DNA from: an uncultured Paracoccaceae bacterium
Lineage (GTDB): Bacteria; Pseudomonadota; Alphaproteobacteria; Rhodobacterales; Rhodobacteraceae
Assembly: GCA_947500055.1 (NCBI GenBank)
Contig: CANMQO010000004.1
Location: 248,001 to 312,000, forward strand
Reading direction: 5' to 3'
Length of the DNA: 64,000 nucleotides
The notes under the pieces are model-generated. The model was given only the letters and a program-made list of their open reading frames with translations, did no database searches and was not told the origin of the DNA. Shown in pieces: positions 26,030-35,682 of the stretch. Made by a program: the position numbers and the translations under genes. Position 1 is the first letter of the stretch, and each line of letters begins with the position of its first letter.

Positions 26030-27196
26030 ATGGATGACATTGCGACGAAGACAATTTGGCATTTATGTATGCCAGCCATTTGCTTGACGGCAATTGCCGG
26101 TCTTATCCAGACCGGCGTGACGCAGTTTGATGCGGTCTTTGGCGATGCTGAATTTCAGTGGGTCAGCTTTGGGCTGACGATTGTCGTGATTTTCTTGGTT
26201 GTTGTCGCATCCGGTTTACTGGTGCTGCGTTCTGATCGGGCCATATTGCAGGGGGTGCAGAGCGACCATGCGGATGCATTGGCGGTTGTGACATGCCAAT
26301 TGGAGGAAACCGCATCGGAACGCGACGCCGAGGCGCAACGCGCCGCGACAATGGCGCGTGACCTGTTGGATGATAAGAGCCGACGGGCGGCGGCCGAAAT
26401 ACTACAATGTATCCGCACCAATGCCGGCAAGGTGAACGAAAGTTCTGTTGAGCGTGTGCAATTCATCCAGGGCTTGCTCACCCGGTTTGAGGTGATCCGC
26501 GAAAAGGTCGTCATGTTGCAGGCCGATGCGGAAAAGACCGGCACGGCATTGGATGTTGTAGATAAGGGAGCTGGGAACATTTCGGCCGGAATTGCAGAAA
26601 TGATTGACGGCACTGATCAGCTGTCTGCGGCCGTTCTGCAACTTGCGGAATTACGGGACGATTTTGATGCGAACTTCATCGCGGTTAAGGAGGCCACAAC
26701 GGTTGTATCGGACCTTGCCACGCAAATACGGCTGCTGGCGTTGAATGCATCGGTGGAGGCTGCAAATGCCGGTGATGCCGGCCGTGGGTTTGGCGTGATC
26801 GCGTTGGAGGTACGCGAGCTTGCTGGTCGCGCAAGCCATGATGTGGACAGGATCAACACTGTGTTGGCCGCATTGGAAACCGTCCAAAAGCAGGTCACGG
26901 AGCAGATGATTGATGTGGAACGTTGCATTGCTGAAAACCGTGCCCGTGCCAGCGACTGCGCAGCGCTTTCTGATCGGGCAGGGGCACATCTGGGGGCGTT
27001 AAGCGGGCAGATGCGTGGTTTTCACGCTGATATCGCGTCACAATTGCCACAGCTTTTGACGCTGATGGATGGTGTCCGGCAAATCAAACGAAATACCGAG
27101 GCGGCGGTGGATGGGTCGGCACGGAATGTTGCGTTATGCGATGACGCGCTTACCGCGATTGGCCGCGATCAACCGACCCGGGCAGCCGCAGCATAG
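26030..27196 (+). CDS. Methyl-accepting chemotaxis-like signalling protein
   Basis: 388 residues from the ATG at 26030. Two membrane segments lie near 15-33 and 45-68 with almost no periplasmic loop, so no external sensor domain. There is no recognisable HAMP. The signalling tip is LATQIRLLALNASVEAANAGDAGRGFGVIALEVRELAGRAS, a clear MCP hairpin, flanked by coiled coil. No che or flagellar genes are nearby. It may respond to an internal or membrane-state cue. Confidence 0.82.
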   Translation: MDDIATKTIWHLCMPAICLTAIAGLIQTGVTQFDAVFGDAEFQWVSFGLTIVVIFLVVVASGLLVLRSDRAILQGVQSDHADALAVVTCQLEETASERDAEAQRAATMARDLLDDKSRRAAAEILQCIRTNAGKVNESSVERVQFIQGLLTRFEVIREKVVMLQADAEKTGTALDVVDKGAGNISAGIAEMIDGTDQLSAAVLQLAELRDDFDANFIAVKEATTVVSDLATQIRLLALNASVEAANAGDAGRGFGVIALEVRELAGRASHDVDRINTVLAALETVQKQVTEQMIDVERCIAENRARASDCAALSDRAGAHLGALSGQMRGFHADIASQLPQLLTLMDGVRQIKRNTEAAVDGSARNVALCDDALTAIGRDQPTRAAAA

Positions 27197-27288
27197 TATT
27201 GATGTTGCTGATCTGCCCCGTTCGACAAGTTAGCAGTGGGCAGCCCCCATGCAACCAGATAGGTTGCGGGCAAAACAGGAGCACGCCG

Positions 27289-27606
27289 ATGCCAACCGAC
27301 GCGAACGAACCCGCAACCAAGAGTGGCGAGATGTTGAAGAAACCAGCATTTCTGGATCGGGTCATGGCCCGCACAGATGTCAAGAAACGCGATGCCAAAC
27401 CCGCGATTGAGGCGGCGATGGCCGTTCTGGCCGAGGCGCTGGCCGATGGTCAGGATGTCAATCTGCCGCCCTTGGGAAAGTTACGTGTTGTGCGCAGCAA
27501 GGATCTGGAAGGCGGCGTGCGGGTGATGACCCTGAAGCTGCGGACCCCAAAGGACGCCACACGGGCCACGGAAATGGGGCTTGCAGCGCCTGATGATGGC
27601 GACTAA
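27289..27606 (+). CDS. HU/IHF-family DNA-binding protein (divergent)
   Basis: 105 residues from the ATG at 27289 with CAGGAG upstream. The HU fold is seen in KPAFLDRVMARTDVKKRDAKPAIEAAMAVLAEAL and LPPLGKLRVVRSKDLEGG, with an N-terminal extension of about 18 residues. The DNA-intercalating arm lacks the usual RNP tip and continues as MTLKLRTPKDATRA, so DNA contact may differ from classical HU. It lies 12 bp before a tRNA-Val gene. Confidence 0.78.
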   Translation: MPTDANEPATKSGEMLKKPAFLDRVMARTDVKKRDAKPAIEAAMAVLAEALADGQDVNLPPLGKLRVVRSKDLEGGVRVMTLKLRTPKDATRATEMGLAAPDDGD

Positions 27607-27618
27607 ATCTGCACGAAC

Positions 27619-27693
27619 GGGTGATTAGCTCAGTGGTAGAGCGCTTCGTTCACATCGAAGATGTCAGGAGTTCAAATCTCTTATCACCCACCA
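27619..27693 (+). tRNA. tRNA-Val (anticodon CAC)
   Basis: A full cloverleaf: acceptor GGGTGAT/ATCACCC, D arm GCTC/GAGC, anticodon stem CTTCG/CGAAG with loop TTCACAT, T loop TTCAAAT, discriminator A and encoded CCA. It reads codon GUG. Confidence 0.95.
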
Positions 27694-27717
27694 TTTTCGA
27701 ACGCAGTCAGGTGATCC

Positions 27718-28278
27718 ATGGCCTTTCCAGAGCTTTATATTCTGCGCCACGGTGAGACTGAGTGGAATGCCGAAAACCGCATGCAGGGTGAGCTGAATTC
27801 CCCATTGACCCCAAAGGGTGAAATGGATGCGGCGCGGCAGGGCGAGATTTTGCGGTCATGTGATCTGGCGGGATTTACCTTTCTGACAAGTCCACAAGGC
27901 CGCGCGGTGCAGACGGCGGGCATTGCGCTGGCGCGGGTGGCGCTGCACGTCAGAACCGATGATCGCCTGCGCGAGATCGGTGTCGGCGATTGGTCGGGCG
28001 CTTTGCGTGACAGTCTGCCGATGCCGGAGGGCAAAGACCCGTTTATGGCGCAGTATGAGATCGCCCCGAATGGCGAAGGTTTCGCCCGCCTCGAAGAGCG
28101 TTGTCGTGCGTTTCTGGCCGAATTGACGGGGCCTGCTGTTCTGGTCACCCACGGCATTACCAGCCGCATGATCCGTTCATTGGTCATTGGCGACGATGCC
28201 TTGGCTGTGTCGACGGTGCATGGCGGGCAGGGCTGTGTCTATCATCTGAAAGATGGTGTGCAAAACTTATTGACCTAA
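27718..28278 (+). CDS. Histidine phosphatase (phosphoglycerate mutase-like) family protein
   Basis: 186 residues. The catalytic RHGETEWN motif is at residues 10-17; the second histidine is in LVTHGITSRM, and the acid is in REIGVGDWSG. It is the standard cofactor-independent two-histidine scaffold used by small-molecule phosphatases; the substrate cannot be told. The start is fixed by an ATG 24 bp after the tRNA end. It sits between two tRNA-Val genes. Confidence 0.9.
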   Translation: MAFPELYILRHGETEWNAENRMQGELNSPLTPKGEMDAARQGEILRSCDLAGFTFLTSPQGRAVQTAGIALARVALHVRTDDRLREIGVGDWSGALRDSLPMPEGKDPFMAQYEIAPNGEGFARLEERCRAFLAELTGPAVLVTHGITSRMIRSLVIGDDALAVSTVHGGQGCVYHLKDGVQNLLT

Positions 28279-28320
28279 GGCTTGCATCGCGGAACGTGAT
28301 GGCCTAAATCCCCCCTTGTC

Positions 28321-28396
<76 letters not shown>

Positions 28397-28629
28397 CTTC
28401 CCCTATTTTCAATGTTTGTCGCCTTGCGCAGCAAGACGTCTGTGATTGCGCGGAACAGCTGTTACTGGTCGGAGAATCGATTTTGTCGCACCCTCACGCC
28501 GACTGCACAGGTATCCGTGGCGGTTTTTGTCCAAATTGGGTTGCGTCTGCCAGCTTTGGTGACTTGACGCGGGTCATGCAGCCACCTAGAAGCCGCCATG
28601 TAGACGCCTTTTGGGTAGTCACATGTCGC

Positions 28630-28706
28630 GCGGTTGTAGCTCAGCTGGTTAGAGTACCGGCCTGTCACGCCGGGGGTCGCGGGTTCGAGCCCCGTCAACC
28701 GCGCCA
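28630..28706 (+). tRNA. tRNA-Asp (anticodon GTC), copy 1
   Basis: Acceptor GCGGTTG/CAACCGC, anticodon stem CCGGC/GCCGG with loop CTGTCAC, discriminator G and encoded CCA. Substrate for Tgt/QueA modification at G34. Confidence 0.95.
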
Positions 28707-28843
28707 CTTCCTTCCTTTTTCCGCTGAATGCCTGTTCATTGGGTCATGGGCGGCGCCCGTTGTTCCGATATTCGAAAATCTCTGCCGATGGTGTGATTTA
28801 TCGTTGACGCCCCAGCAAAGCCGGATTATCCCGCCCCCTACGC

Positions 28844-28920
28844 GCGGTTGTAGCTCAGTTGGTTAGAGTACCGGCCTGTCACGCCGGGGGTCGCGGGTTC
28901 GAGCCCCGTCAACCGCGCCA
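28844..28920 (+). tRNA. tRNA-Asp (anticodon GTC), copy 2
   Basis: It is identical to copy 1 except for one C-to-T change in the D loop (AGTTGG versus AGCTGG), 137 bp downstream. A tandem duplication. Confidence 0.95.
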
Positions 28921-28931
28921 TTTTCCTTCTT

Positions 28932-29513
28932 TCAGTTGATCAACGTCTCCAGTGGCCGCCATGGGCCATCCGGTTTGCGCGTTGTTGTATCAAATCTGTA
29001 GAGATTGCCGCCGCCGTGCGGTTGATCGTGGCGACGATCAATTGGGATGTTCATCAAAGCGCAGTAGAGCAGGGTGCCCACCGCTCCGTGACCGACAAAG
29101 AGAATGTCGTCGCCGGGATGCGCATTCAGTGCAGCGTCAATCGCCGTGGTGATCCGCTGTTGCGCATCCTGGGCGGTTTCCCAGCCATGAAAACTGTCGC
29201 CGGGATTGGCAAAGAACGCATCTGCCGCCGATTCGAATGCGGGTCCGGGTAGAAATCCCGTGGCGCTGCGATCATTTTCACCCATTTCATCCCTTTGATG
29301 AAGCGGGCAGTTCAGTGCCGAAGCCAACGGTGTTGCGGTTTCCACGGCCTTGGTTTCGGTGCTGGTGTAGATGACGCCCGTGCCTGCCAATGCCCCCGAT
29401 GCGGCGAGTGCTGCCACCCGCGCCTGACCAACCGCGTTCAGCCCCCATCGGGGGACTGGCACATGCGCGTCGATCAGAACCTGCGGGTGGCTGAGATAGC
29501 AGGCGGTCGGCAT
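28932..29513 (-). CDS. Histidine phosphatase family protein with altered catalytic motif
   Basis: 193 residues from the ATG at 29513, which overlaps the peptidase stop as TGATG. The usual RHG is replaced by LSHPQV, followed by PVPRWGLNAVGQAR. The second histidine is kept in LFVGHGAVGT. The S-H-P variant is a recognisable subgroup, so activity may persist with a different substrate. Translational coupling to the M20 peptidase suggests a common role. Confidence 0.85.
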   Translation of the reverse strand: MPTACYLSHPQVLIDAHVPVPRWGLNAVGQARVAALAASGALAGTGVIYTSTETKAVETATPLASALNCPLHQRDEMGENDRSATGFLPGPAFESAADAFFANPGDSFHGWETAQDAQQRITTAIDAALNAHPGDDILFVGHGAVGTLLYCALMNIPIDRRHDQPHGGGNLYRFDTTTRKPDGPWRPLETLIN

Positions 29514-30886
29514 CACGATGTCATGGCATGCAGGATCCGTGCCCATGACCGGATTCCCTTGTGGAATGATGAGAGGTCATATTTTTCGTTGGGCGAGTGG
29601 ATTTGGTCGTCATCCTTGCCAAAGCCGATCAGCATTGCGTCCATGTTCAGAATGTCCTTGAAATGCCCCGCAATGGGGATAGAGCCGCCGCAGCCCACAT
29701 AGGCCGCTGCGTTGGGCCATTCGTCTGACAGGGCCTTGCGCGCCTGATTGAACGCGGGATGCGTTGTTGTCATCTGGCTTGCGGGACCGGATCCGTGATC
29801 GCTGAATGTCACGCTGCAATCCGGTGGCAGCATGTCCTGCACCAACTTGCGGAAGTTCTCCCGGATTTTGAGCGGGTCCTGTTTGCCAACAAGGCGGAAG
29901 CTGATTTTTGCGTGGGCTTCGGACGGCAGCACGGTCTTGAACCCGTCGCCGGTATAGCCCGCCCAGATCCCGTTGACGTCGCAAGTGGGCCGCGACCAGA
30001 TCATTTCCAGCGGGCGCCGCCCTTTTTCCCCGGCTGGTTCGGATAGCCCCACTTCGCCCAGGAAGTGCGTTTCATCGAATTTCAGGTCGTCCCAGGCGGC
30101 GGCGAGTTCATTGGAAAGTTCGGGCACACCGTCGTAGAAATCGGGAATCGTGATGCGCCCGTCATCATCGTGCAAGCTGGCGATGATACGTGCCAGAACC
30201 CGCGCGGGGTTCATTGCGATGCCGCCATACATGCCCGAATGCAGGTCCTTATTGGGGCCAGTGATCGTCAGTTCCTCGCCCAGAAGCCCCCGCAGTTGCG
30301 TGATGATCGCCGGTGTGCTGTCGCCATATAGCCCGGTGTCGCAGATCAATGCGATATCGGCTGTCAGCTCGGCTGCGTTTTCTTCCATGAAGGGGGTGAG
30401 GGAAGGGGAACCCGATTCTTCTTCCCCTTCGAAGAAGATTGTGATGTTGGCGGGGAGTTTCCCGTGCTCGGCTTTCCACGCCCGGCACGCCTCGACAAAG
30501 GTCATCAACTGCCCCTTGTCATCGGAGGATCCACGCCCCCGGATGACCTTGCCGTTTTCAGTGTCTTCGACTTGCGGGTCGAACGGGTCGCGGTCCCAGA
30601 GTTCAAGCGGGTCAACGGGCTGCACGTCGTAATGTCCGTAAAACAGGATATGCGGCCCGTCGCCGCCTGTATGGGCGACAACCATGGGATGGCCGGGTGT
30701 CGGTCTTTTGGAGGCTTCAAACCCGATGGATTGCAGATCAGCGACCAGCCAGTCGGCAGCTTGATCGCAGTTTTCCTTATAGGCTGGGTCGGTTGAAATG
30801 GATGGGATGCGCAACAGGTCGCGCAGCCGTTCGGTGGCTTGCGGCAAATCAGCGTCGATACGGGCGAGGACGGGGTCGAGTGTCAT
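29513..30886 (-). CDS. M20-family dipeptidase / zinc carboxypeptidase
   Basis: 457 residues from the ATG at 30886. The metal ligands appear in LFYGHYDVQPVDP, GRGSSDDKGQ and FEGEEESGSP. The lid domain includes the dimerisation stretch LHSGMYGG. The length and the DPLELW segment match the M20 dipeptidase/CNDP-like group. It is cytoplasmic and probably hydrolyses dipeptides or acyl-amino acids. It is divergent from the gene at 31035. Confidence 0.9.
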   Translation of the reverse strand: MTLDPVLARIDADLPQATERLRDLLRIPSISTDPAYKENCDQAADWLVADLQSIGFEASKRPTPGHPMVVAHTGGDGPHILFYGHYDVQPVDPLELWDRDPFDPQVEDTENGKVIRGRGSSDDKGQLMTFVEACRAWKAEHGKLPANITIFFEGEEESGSPSLTPFMEENAAELTADIALICDTGLYGDSTPAIITQLRGLLGEELTITGPNKDLHSGMYGGIAMNPARVLARIIASLHDDDGRITIPDFYDGVPELSNELAAAWDDLKFDETHFLGEVGLSEPAGEKGRRPLEMIWSRPTCDVNGIWAGYTGDGFKTVLPSEAHAKISFRLVGKQDPLKIRENFRKLVQDMLPPDCSVTFSDHGSGPASQMTTTHPAFNQARKALSDEWPNAAAYVGCGGSIPIAGHFKDILNMDAMLIGFGKDDDQIHSPNEKYDLSSFHKGIRSWARILHAMTS

Positions 30887-31034
30887 GGTGTCACCTTTTG
30901 GGGTTTTTCTTTGTGTGCAAGGTGGCAGGAATGTCGCGAGGGTCAATGGCAATCAATCCCGATGCAGGGCCGGAGCCTTGCATGTGTTTGTCCAACTGAT
31001 CAAAATGTTGCGAACCAAGGGAGAGACAACCGGC

Positions 31035-31733
31035 ATGGAAAAATCTGCCTCGCAAATGCTGGATAGCTACATTGACACGGTGTCATCCGGTGTGCTGTCG
31101 ACATTGATTTGGGTGGTTCTTGGCCTGATCCTTGTTTTTGCCGTCATGTCATGGATCAAACGGCGCAGGGAGGCCGGCACCGTCGCCGTACGATATGATA
31201 CCTCGCATGTTGATCCGTCTGCGATACCCATCGATGACCCGCTTCACATCCCAGCCCCGGTGATCCGCCATGCGCAACGGCCGACCGACGGTGGTGAATA
31301 TGCCGCAATCCGCGCATTTGCAGAAGAAAAACATAGGGTTGGTGATGCGGTGATTGAGGAGGAGCGGTTCGCCATGGGGCCGCTCGCGGTTGTCGAAACG
31401 CTTTTGGGCGATGTGGGGCTGATCGAGTTGGATGGTTTTGGCGATGCTGCGCCTTATAAGGGTTGGGAACTGCGACAGGCGATGGAGCGGATTGATCTGC
31501 CCGAAATTGGTGGATTTCTGGAGCAGGCCGTCGCGATATTCCTGCATCGTTTGCAATTGACCAATGACATGACGGAAACGGGAATGCCGATCGAACAGGC
31601 GCGTGTCCATCATGACATGCCCCAATATGATGCGCTGGATGCAAGGATAGGTGAGGCGGGCGGTCTTGATGCATTTCGGGCGGCGGCGGACCGGTATTTT
31701 GCTGCTGCCTACCCCTGGGCGGATCAGGCCTGA
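31035..31733 (+). CDS. Membrane-anchored acidic protein of unknown function
   Basis: 232 residues from the ATG at 31035; an ATG ten codons earlier is possible. One membrane segment near 22-42 (LIWVVLGLILVFAVMSWI) is followed by an RRR basic stop-transfer, so the body is cytoplasmic. The body is helical and acidic with no known motif. Nothing in the neighbourhood, hemA downstream, defines its role; it shares no obvious operon with hemA because an FNR-like box and 197 bp intervene. Confidence 0.7.
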   Translation: MEKSASQMLDSYIDTVSSGVLSTLIWVVLGLILVFAVMSWIKRRREAGTVAVRYDTSHVDPSAIPIDDPLHIPAPVIRHAQRPTDGGEYAAIRAFAEEKHRVGDAVIEEERFAMGPLAVVETLLGDVGLIELDGFGDAAPYKGWELRQAMERIDLPEIGGFLEQAVAIFLHRLQLTNDMTETGMPIEQARVHHDMPQYDALDARIGEAGGLDAFRAAADRYFAAAYPWADQA

Positions 31734-31766
31734 TACACATGTGACCGGTGGTATGGGTTCCCCCAC

Positions 31767-31780
31767 TTGATCCAGATCAT
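31767..31780 (+). promoter_or_regulatory. FnrL-like box upstream of hemA
   Basis: TTGAT-CCAG-ATCAT matches TTGAT-N4-ATCAA with a single end mismatch, 150 bp before the GTG start. Control of hemA by FnrL is known in Rhodobacter. It shares the TGAT-N4-ATCA core with the box before fpr. Confidence 0.55.
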
Positions 31781-31867
31781 GGTGTTGCTAGTCTTTCGCA
31801 GTCAAATGTCATGGTGGGGGCGACAGTTTGTAGCGTATTGCTCGTTAAGCTAACGCCCTATATGAGA

Positions 31868-31884
31868 CTTAGAATAATTCAAAA
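31868..31884 (+). promoter_or_regulatory. Irr/ICE-like element upstream of hemA
   Basis: CTTAGAA-TAA-TTCAAAA matches 12 of 14 defined positions of the iron-control element TTTAGAA-N3-TTCTAAA bound by the heme-responsive regulator Irr. It lies 46 bp before the start, where bound protein could block transcription. Regulation of heme synthesis by Irr fits the target. Confidence 0.4.
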
Positions 31885-31930
31885 TGCGTCTTTGGGCTGT
31901 GTTTTGCGTGGTGATAAGAAGGAATACCCA

Positions 31931-33154
31931 GTGGATTATGATGCCAAGCTGGACGTTGCGATTGATCGTTTGCATCAGGAGGGTCGTTATCGGACCTTTA
32001 TTGATATTGAGCGTAAGCGCGGCCAATTCCCTCATGCCACGTGGAATAGACCGGATGGTAGCGAAACGCCTGTAACGGTATGGTGCGGTAACGACTATCT
32101 GGGCATGGGCCAGCATCCGGCGGTTCTGGAGGCCATGCATGACGCGATTGATGCGACCGGAGCCGGTTCCGGCGGCACGCGAAATATTTCGGGCACAACG
32201 GTCTATCACAAACGCCTTGAGGCGGAGATGGCTGATCTGCACCACAAGGAAGCCGCATTACTGTTCACCTCGGCCTATATTGCCAACGATGCGACACTGA
32301 GCACGCTGCCAAAGCTGTTTCCGGGCCTGATAATCTATTCTGATGCGTTGAACCATGCGTCGATGATCGAAGGTGTGCGCCGCAATGGCGGGGCGAAACG
32401 TATTTTCCGGCACAATGACATTGCGCATCTGCGTGAGCTGATGGCGGCCGATGATCCTGATGCCCCGAAGGTCATTGCCTTTGAATCGATTTATTCGATG
32501 GACGGCGATTTTGGCCCGATTGGGGCAATTTGCGATCTTGCTGATGAATTTGGCGCGCTGACCTATATCGACGAGGTGCATGCTGTTGGCATGTATGGCC
32601 CCCGCGGGGCCGGTGTCGCGGCGCGTGATGGCCTGATGGGCCGGATTGACATCATCAACGGAACGCTGGCCAAAGCCTATGGCGTGATGGGCGGATATAT
32701 CGCGGCATCGGCAAAAATGTGCGATGCAATAAGGTCTTATGCGCCGGGTTTCATCTTTACAACAAGCCTTCCGCCATCGGTTGCTGCTGCTGCTGCTGCC
32801 TCGGTCGCGCATCTGAAAACGGATCAGGCGCTGCGTGAGAAGCATCAGACGCAAGCCAAGATACTGAAGCTGCGGCTAAAGGGGCTGGGCCTGCCGATTA
32901 TTGATCACGGCAGCCATATCGTTCCGCTGATCGTCGGCGATCCGGTGCATACCAAGAAACTGTCAGACATGCTGCTGGAGGATTTCGGCATCTACGTGCA
33001 GCCGATCAACTTTCCCACTGTTCCGCGTGGCACTGAGCGTCTGCGCTTCACGCCCTCGCCAGTTCATGGACCGCGCGAGATGGACGCACTGGTCGAGGCA
33101 TTGGACGGACTTTGGTCACATTGTGCCCTTAATCGTGCCGAATTAGCCGGTTAA
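31931..33154 (+). CDS. hemA: 5-aminolevulinate synthase
   Basis: 407 residues from the GTG at 31931 with AAGGA eight bases upstream; the length equals Rhodobacter HemA. It condenses glycine and succinyl-CoA in the first step of tetrapyrrole synthesis (C4 pathway). It starts with the HemA-like [13 protein letters not shown] then [17 protein letters not shown]. The PLP region has [12 protein letters not shown] and the lysine in [15 protein letters not shown]. Upstream reading-frame extension crosses the regulatory region and is rejected. It is preceded by FnrL- and Irr-like sites. Confidence 0.95.
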   Translation: MDYDAKLDVAIDRLHQEGRYRTFIDIERKRGQFPHATWNRPDGSETPVTVWCGNDYLGMGQHPAVLEAMHDAIDATGAGSGGTRNISGTTVYHKRLEAEMADLHHKEAALLFTSAYIANDATLSTLPKLFPGLIIYSDALNHASMIEGVRRNGGAKRIFRHNDIAHLRELMAADDPDAPKVIAFESIYSMDGDFGPIGAICDLADEFGALTYIDEVHAVGMYGPRGAGVAARDGLMGRIDIINGTLAKAYGVMGGYIAASAKMCDAIRSYAPGFIFTTSLPPSVAAAAAASVAHLKTDQALREKHQTQAKILKLRLKGLGLPIIDHGSHIVPLIVGDPVHTKKLSDMLLEDFGIYVQPINFPTVPRGTERLRFTPSPVHGPREMDALVEALDGLWSHCALNRAELAG

Positions 33155-33266
33155 GTTTTTTCCCGATGTTCATGATGCCTGTGGATATGTTATTGGTTTC
33201 TTAGCTGTTCACGGTGATTTGATTCGGCACGTGGATAGTTGGGGGCAGTAAGCGGCGGGACAGTCG

Positions 33267-34466
33267 ATGATCGGTAAGAGCTTCAGGCGCGATGATGCAG
33301 CTGAGGACGGGCAGGCCAAAGGGTTTGACGACTTCGAATTGCGTCTAGGCGATATAATGCGCGGCGAACGCGCAACAATGGGCAAGAGCCTGTTGGACGT
33401 TCAGCGCGAGTTGAAGATCAAAGCGGCCTATATTGCAGCGATTGAAAACGCCGATCCATCAGCTTTTGACACGCCCGGGTTTATCGCCGGTTATGTCCGT
33501 TCCTATGCGCGTTACCTGAACCTTGATCCCGACGAAACCTATGCAAAGTTCTGCGAAGAGAGTGGTTTTGTAACTGCTCACGGTATGTCGGCCGAGGCGT
33601 CATCCATCAAAGCCAAGCCGGGTGAGCCTGTTGTCGGTCCGTTTGGCAAAGATATTTTTTCGCAGTCATCGACACCCTTCATTCCCGCCGGAGAGGCGGT
33701 CATGTCGCAGATTGAGCCGCGCGCGATTGGATCGCTGTTGGTTGTGCTGGCGATGATTGGCGGGTTGGGCTATGGCGGGTGGACCGTTTTGCAGGAAGTG
33801 CAGAAGGTCCAGTTTGCCCCGGTTGAGCAGACCCCCGTTGTGGTGTCTGACCTTGATCCGCTGGCTGGTGCAGCGAATGCGATCCAGACAAATGACCCGT
33901 TGGAGCAGGCTGCGGCTCCTTCTGCAGAGGCGCTGGATCGGCTTTACCGCCCGCAGGCGCTGGACGTGCCGGTTCTGGTGGCTCGTGATGCGCCGATCTC
34001 GACCCTTAGCCCAGGCAGTATTGGTGCGCTGACCGCACCTGAACCTACCCCTGCTGCCGCAGTGAATTATGCCGATGCGGCATTGGCCGAGCGCGCGGCC
34101 CCACCCCCGGTTCAGGTCGTCGAAGACCCGGTGCCAGAGGTGCAGCTGGTTGCAGTGCGCCCGGCCTGGGTTCGTGTTCGTTCTGCGGATGGCACGGTAC
34201 TGTTTGAAGGGGTCATGGAACCCGGCCAGAACTTCGTCGTGCCCGCCACCGAAGAGCCCGCGTCGTTGCGGGTGGGCGAAAGCGGTGCGATGTATTTCGC
34301 CGTCAATGGTGTGCATTATGGCCCGGTAGGTCCACGCGGTGTGGTGACATCGCAAGTGGAGCTTACCCCGGAAAGCCTGACTGAGACCTATGCCGTTGCT
34401 GATCTGGCGGCGGATGATGATCTTGCCGAAATCGTGAACGTCGCACAGGTCGTGACGGACGAATAA
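33267..34466 (+). CDS. RodZ-like helix-turn-helix membrane protein
   Basis: 399 residues. The N-terminal HTH_25 domain (about 22-95) shows MGKSLLDVQRELKIKAAYIAAIE and PGFIAGYVRSYARYL. A single membrane segment lies at about 150-170 (SLLVVLAMIGGLGYGGW). A long Pro/Ala-rich periplasmic linker leads to a DUF4115-type C-terminal domain PAWVRVRSADGTVLFEG. This architecture is RodZ, which links MreB to the elongasome. The RodZ-ispG order recurs in alphaproteobacteria. No mreB is in the window. Confidence 0.82.
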   Translation: MIGKSFRRDDAAEDGQAKGFDDFELRLGDIMRGERATMGKSLLDVQRELKIKAAYIAAIENADPSAFDTPGFIAGYVRSYARYLNLDPDETYAKFCEESGFVTAHGMSAEASSIKAKPGEPVVGPFGKDIFSQSSTPFIPAGEAVMSQIEPRAIGSLLVVLAMIGGLGYGGWTVLQEVQKVQFAPVEQTPVVVSDLDPLAGAANAIQTNDPLEQAAAPSAEALDRLYRPQALDVPVLVARDAPISTLSPGSIGALTAPEPTPAAAVNYADAALAERAAPPPVQVVEDPVPEVQLVAVRPAWVRVRSADGTVLFEGVMEPGQNFVVPATEEPASLRVGESGAMYFAVNGVHYGPVGPRGVVTSQVELTPESLTETYAVADLAADDDLAEIVNVAQVVTDE

Positions 34467-34545
34467 TCGCAGGTGCGTTGCCTTGCCGATTGCCCCAATG
34501 CTGACTAGGTTGCCGGTATACGCATCGTAGCCGAAAGCGCCCTTC

Positions 34546-35670
34546 ATGTCCCTGAACCACGTCCGTCCCTGGCGCAATATCTATCGCCGGGCATCCCGCA
34601 AAATCATGGTTGGCAACGTTCCCGTTGGCGGCGATGCACCGATTTCGGTACAGACGATGACAAACACCCTGACGACCGACGTCAGGGCAACCATTGAGCA
34701 GGTGAATGCCGCCGCCGAGGCAGGTGCGGACATCGTGCGTATCTCGGTCCCTGATGAAGCGTCGAGTGCGGCATTGAAGCAGATTATCCCTGAAGTCACC
34801 GTCCCAATCGTGGCCGACATCCATTTCCACTATAAACGCGGGATCGAAGCGGCCGAGGCGGGGGCCGCCTGTTTGCGCATCAATCCAGGCAACATCGGCG
34901 ATGAGAAGCGGGTCAAAGAGGTCATCAAGGCCGCCCGCGACCACAATTGTTCGATCCGTATCGGGGTAAATGCCGGATCACTGGAAAAGCATCTGCTGGA
35001 TAAATATGGTGAGCCTTGCCCCGATGCGATGGTTGAATCCGGGCTCGACCATATCAAAATCCTGCAGGACAATGATTTTCACGCGTTCAAGATTTCCTGC
35101 AAGGCATCGGATGTGTTCATGGCGGCGGCTGCTTATCAGCAGTTGGCCGAGGCAACGGATGCGCCGATCCATCTGGGAATTACCGAAGCGGGCGGCCTGA
35201 TCAGCGGCACCGTGAAATCCGCCATTGGTATGGGCAATCTGCTTTGGATGGGGATCGGTGATACGATCCGTGTTTCGCTATCCGCTGACCCGGTGGAAGA
35301 GGTGAAGATGGGCTTTGAGATATTGAAATCTCTGGGTCTGCGCCATCGCGGGGTGAACATCATCTCTTGCCCGTCCTGCGCCCGGCAAGGGTTTGATGTG
35401 ATCAAGACTGTTGAAACGCTGGAAAAGCGGCTTGAGCATATCAAGACGCCAATGTCGCTGTCGATTATCGGTTGCGTGGTCAATGGCCCGGGCGAGGCGT
35501 TGATGACGGATGTTGGTTTTACCGGGGGTGGTGCAGGATCCGGCATGGTCTATCTGGCGGGTAAGCAGAGCCACAAGCAATCAAATGACGACATGGTTGA
35601 TCATATCGTTGAGCAGGTCGAGAAGAAGGCAGCAGAAATCGAGGCCACAGAAAACCTGGCGGCGGAGTAG
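34546..35670 (+). CDS. ispG: 4-hydroxy-3-methylbut-2-enyl diphosphate synthase
   Basis: 374 residues. The penultimate enzyme of the MEP isoprenoid pathway, a [4Fe-4S] reductase. The TIM-barrel part begins [18 protein letters not shown]. The cluster cysteines are in [12 protein letters not shown] and [10 protein letters not shown]. It needs a ferredoxin or flavodoxin electron donor, which Fpr could feed. It follows the rodZ-like gene by 79 bp. Confidence 0.95.
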   Translation: MSLNHVRPWRNIYRRASRKIMVGNVPVGGDAPISVQTMTNTLTTDVRATIEQVNAAAEAGADIVRISVPDEASSAALKQIIPEVTVPIVADIHFHYKRGIEAAEAGAACLRINPGNIGDEKRVKEVIKAARDHNCSIRIGVNAGSLEKHLLDKYGEPCPDAMVESGLDHIKILQDNDFHAFKISCKASDVFMAAAAYQQLAEATDAPIHLGITEAGGLISGTVKSAIGMGNLLWMGIGDTIRVSLSADPVEEVKMGFEILKSLGLRHRGVNIISCPSCARQGFDVIKTVETLEKRLEHIKTPMSLSIIGCVVNGPGEALMTDVGFTGGGAGSGMVYLAGKQSHKQSNDDMVDHIVEQVEKKAAEIEATENLAAE

Positions 35671-35682
35671 ACCGCGTTTCGC

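Noticed and set aside
28397..28629. Gene between the Val-TAC and Asp tRNA genes
   Set aside because: Only short frames overlapping tRNA sequence; none has a start site or motif.
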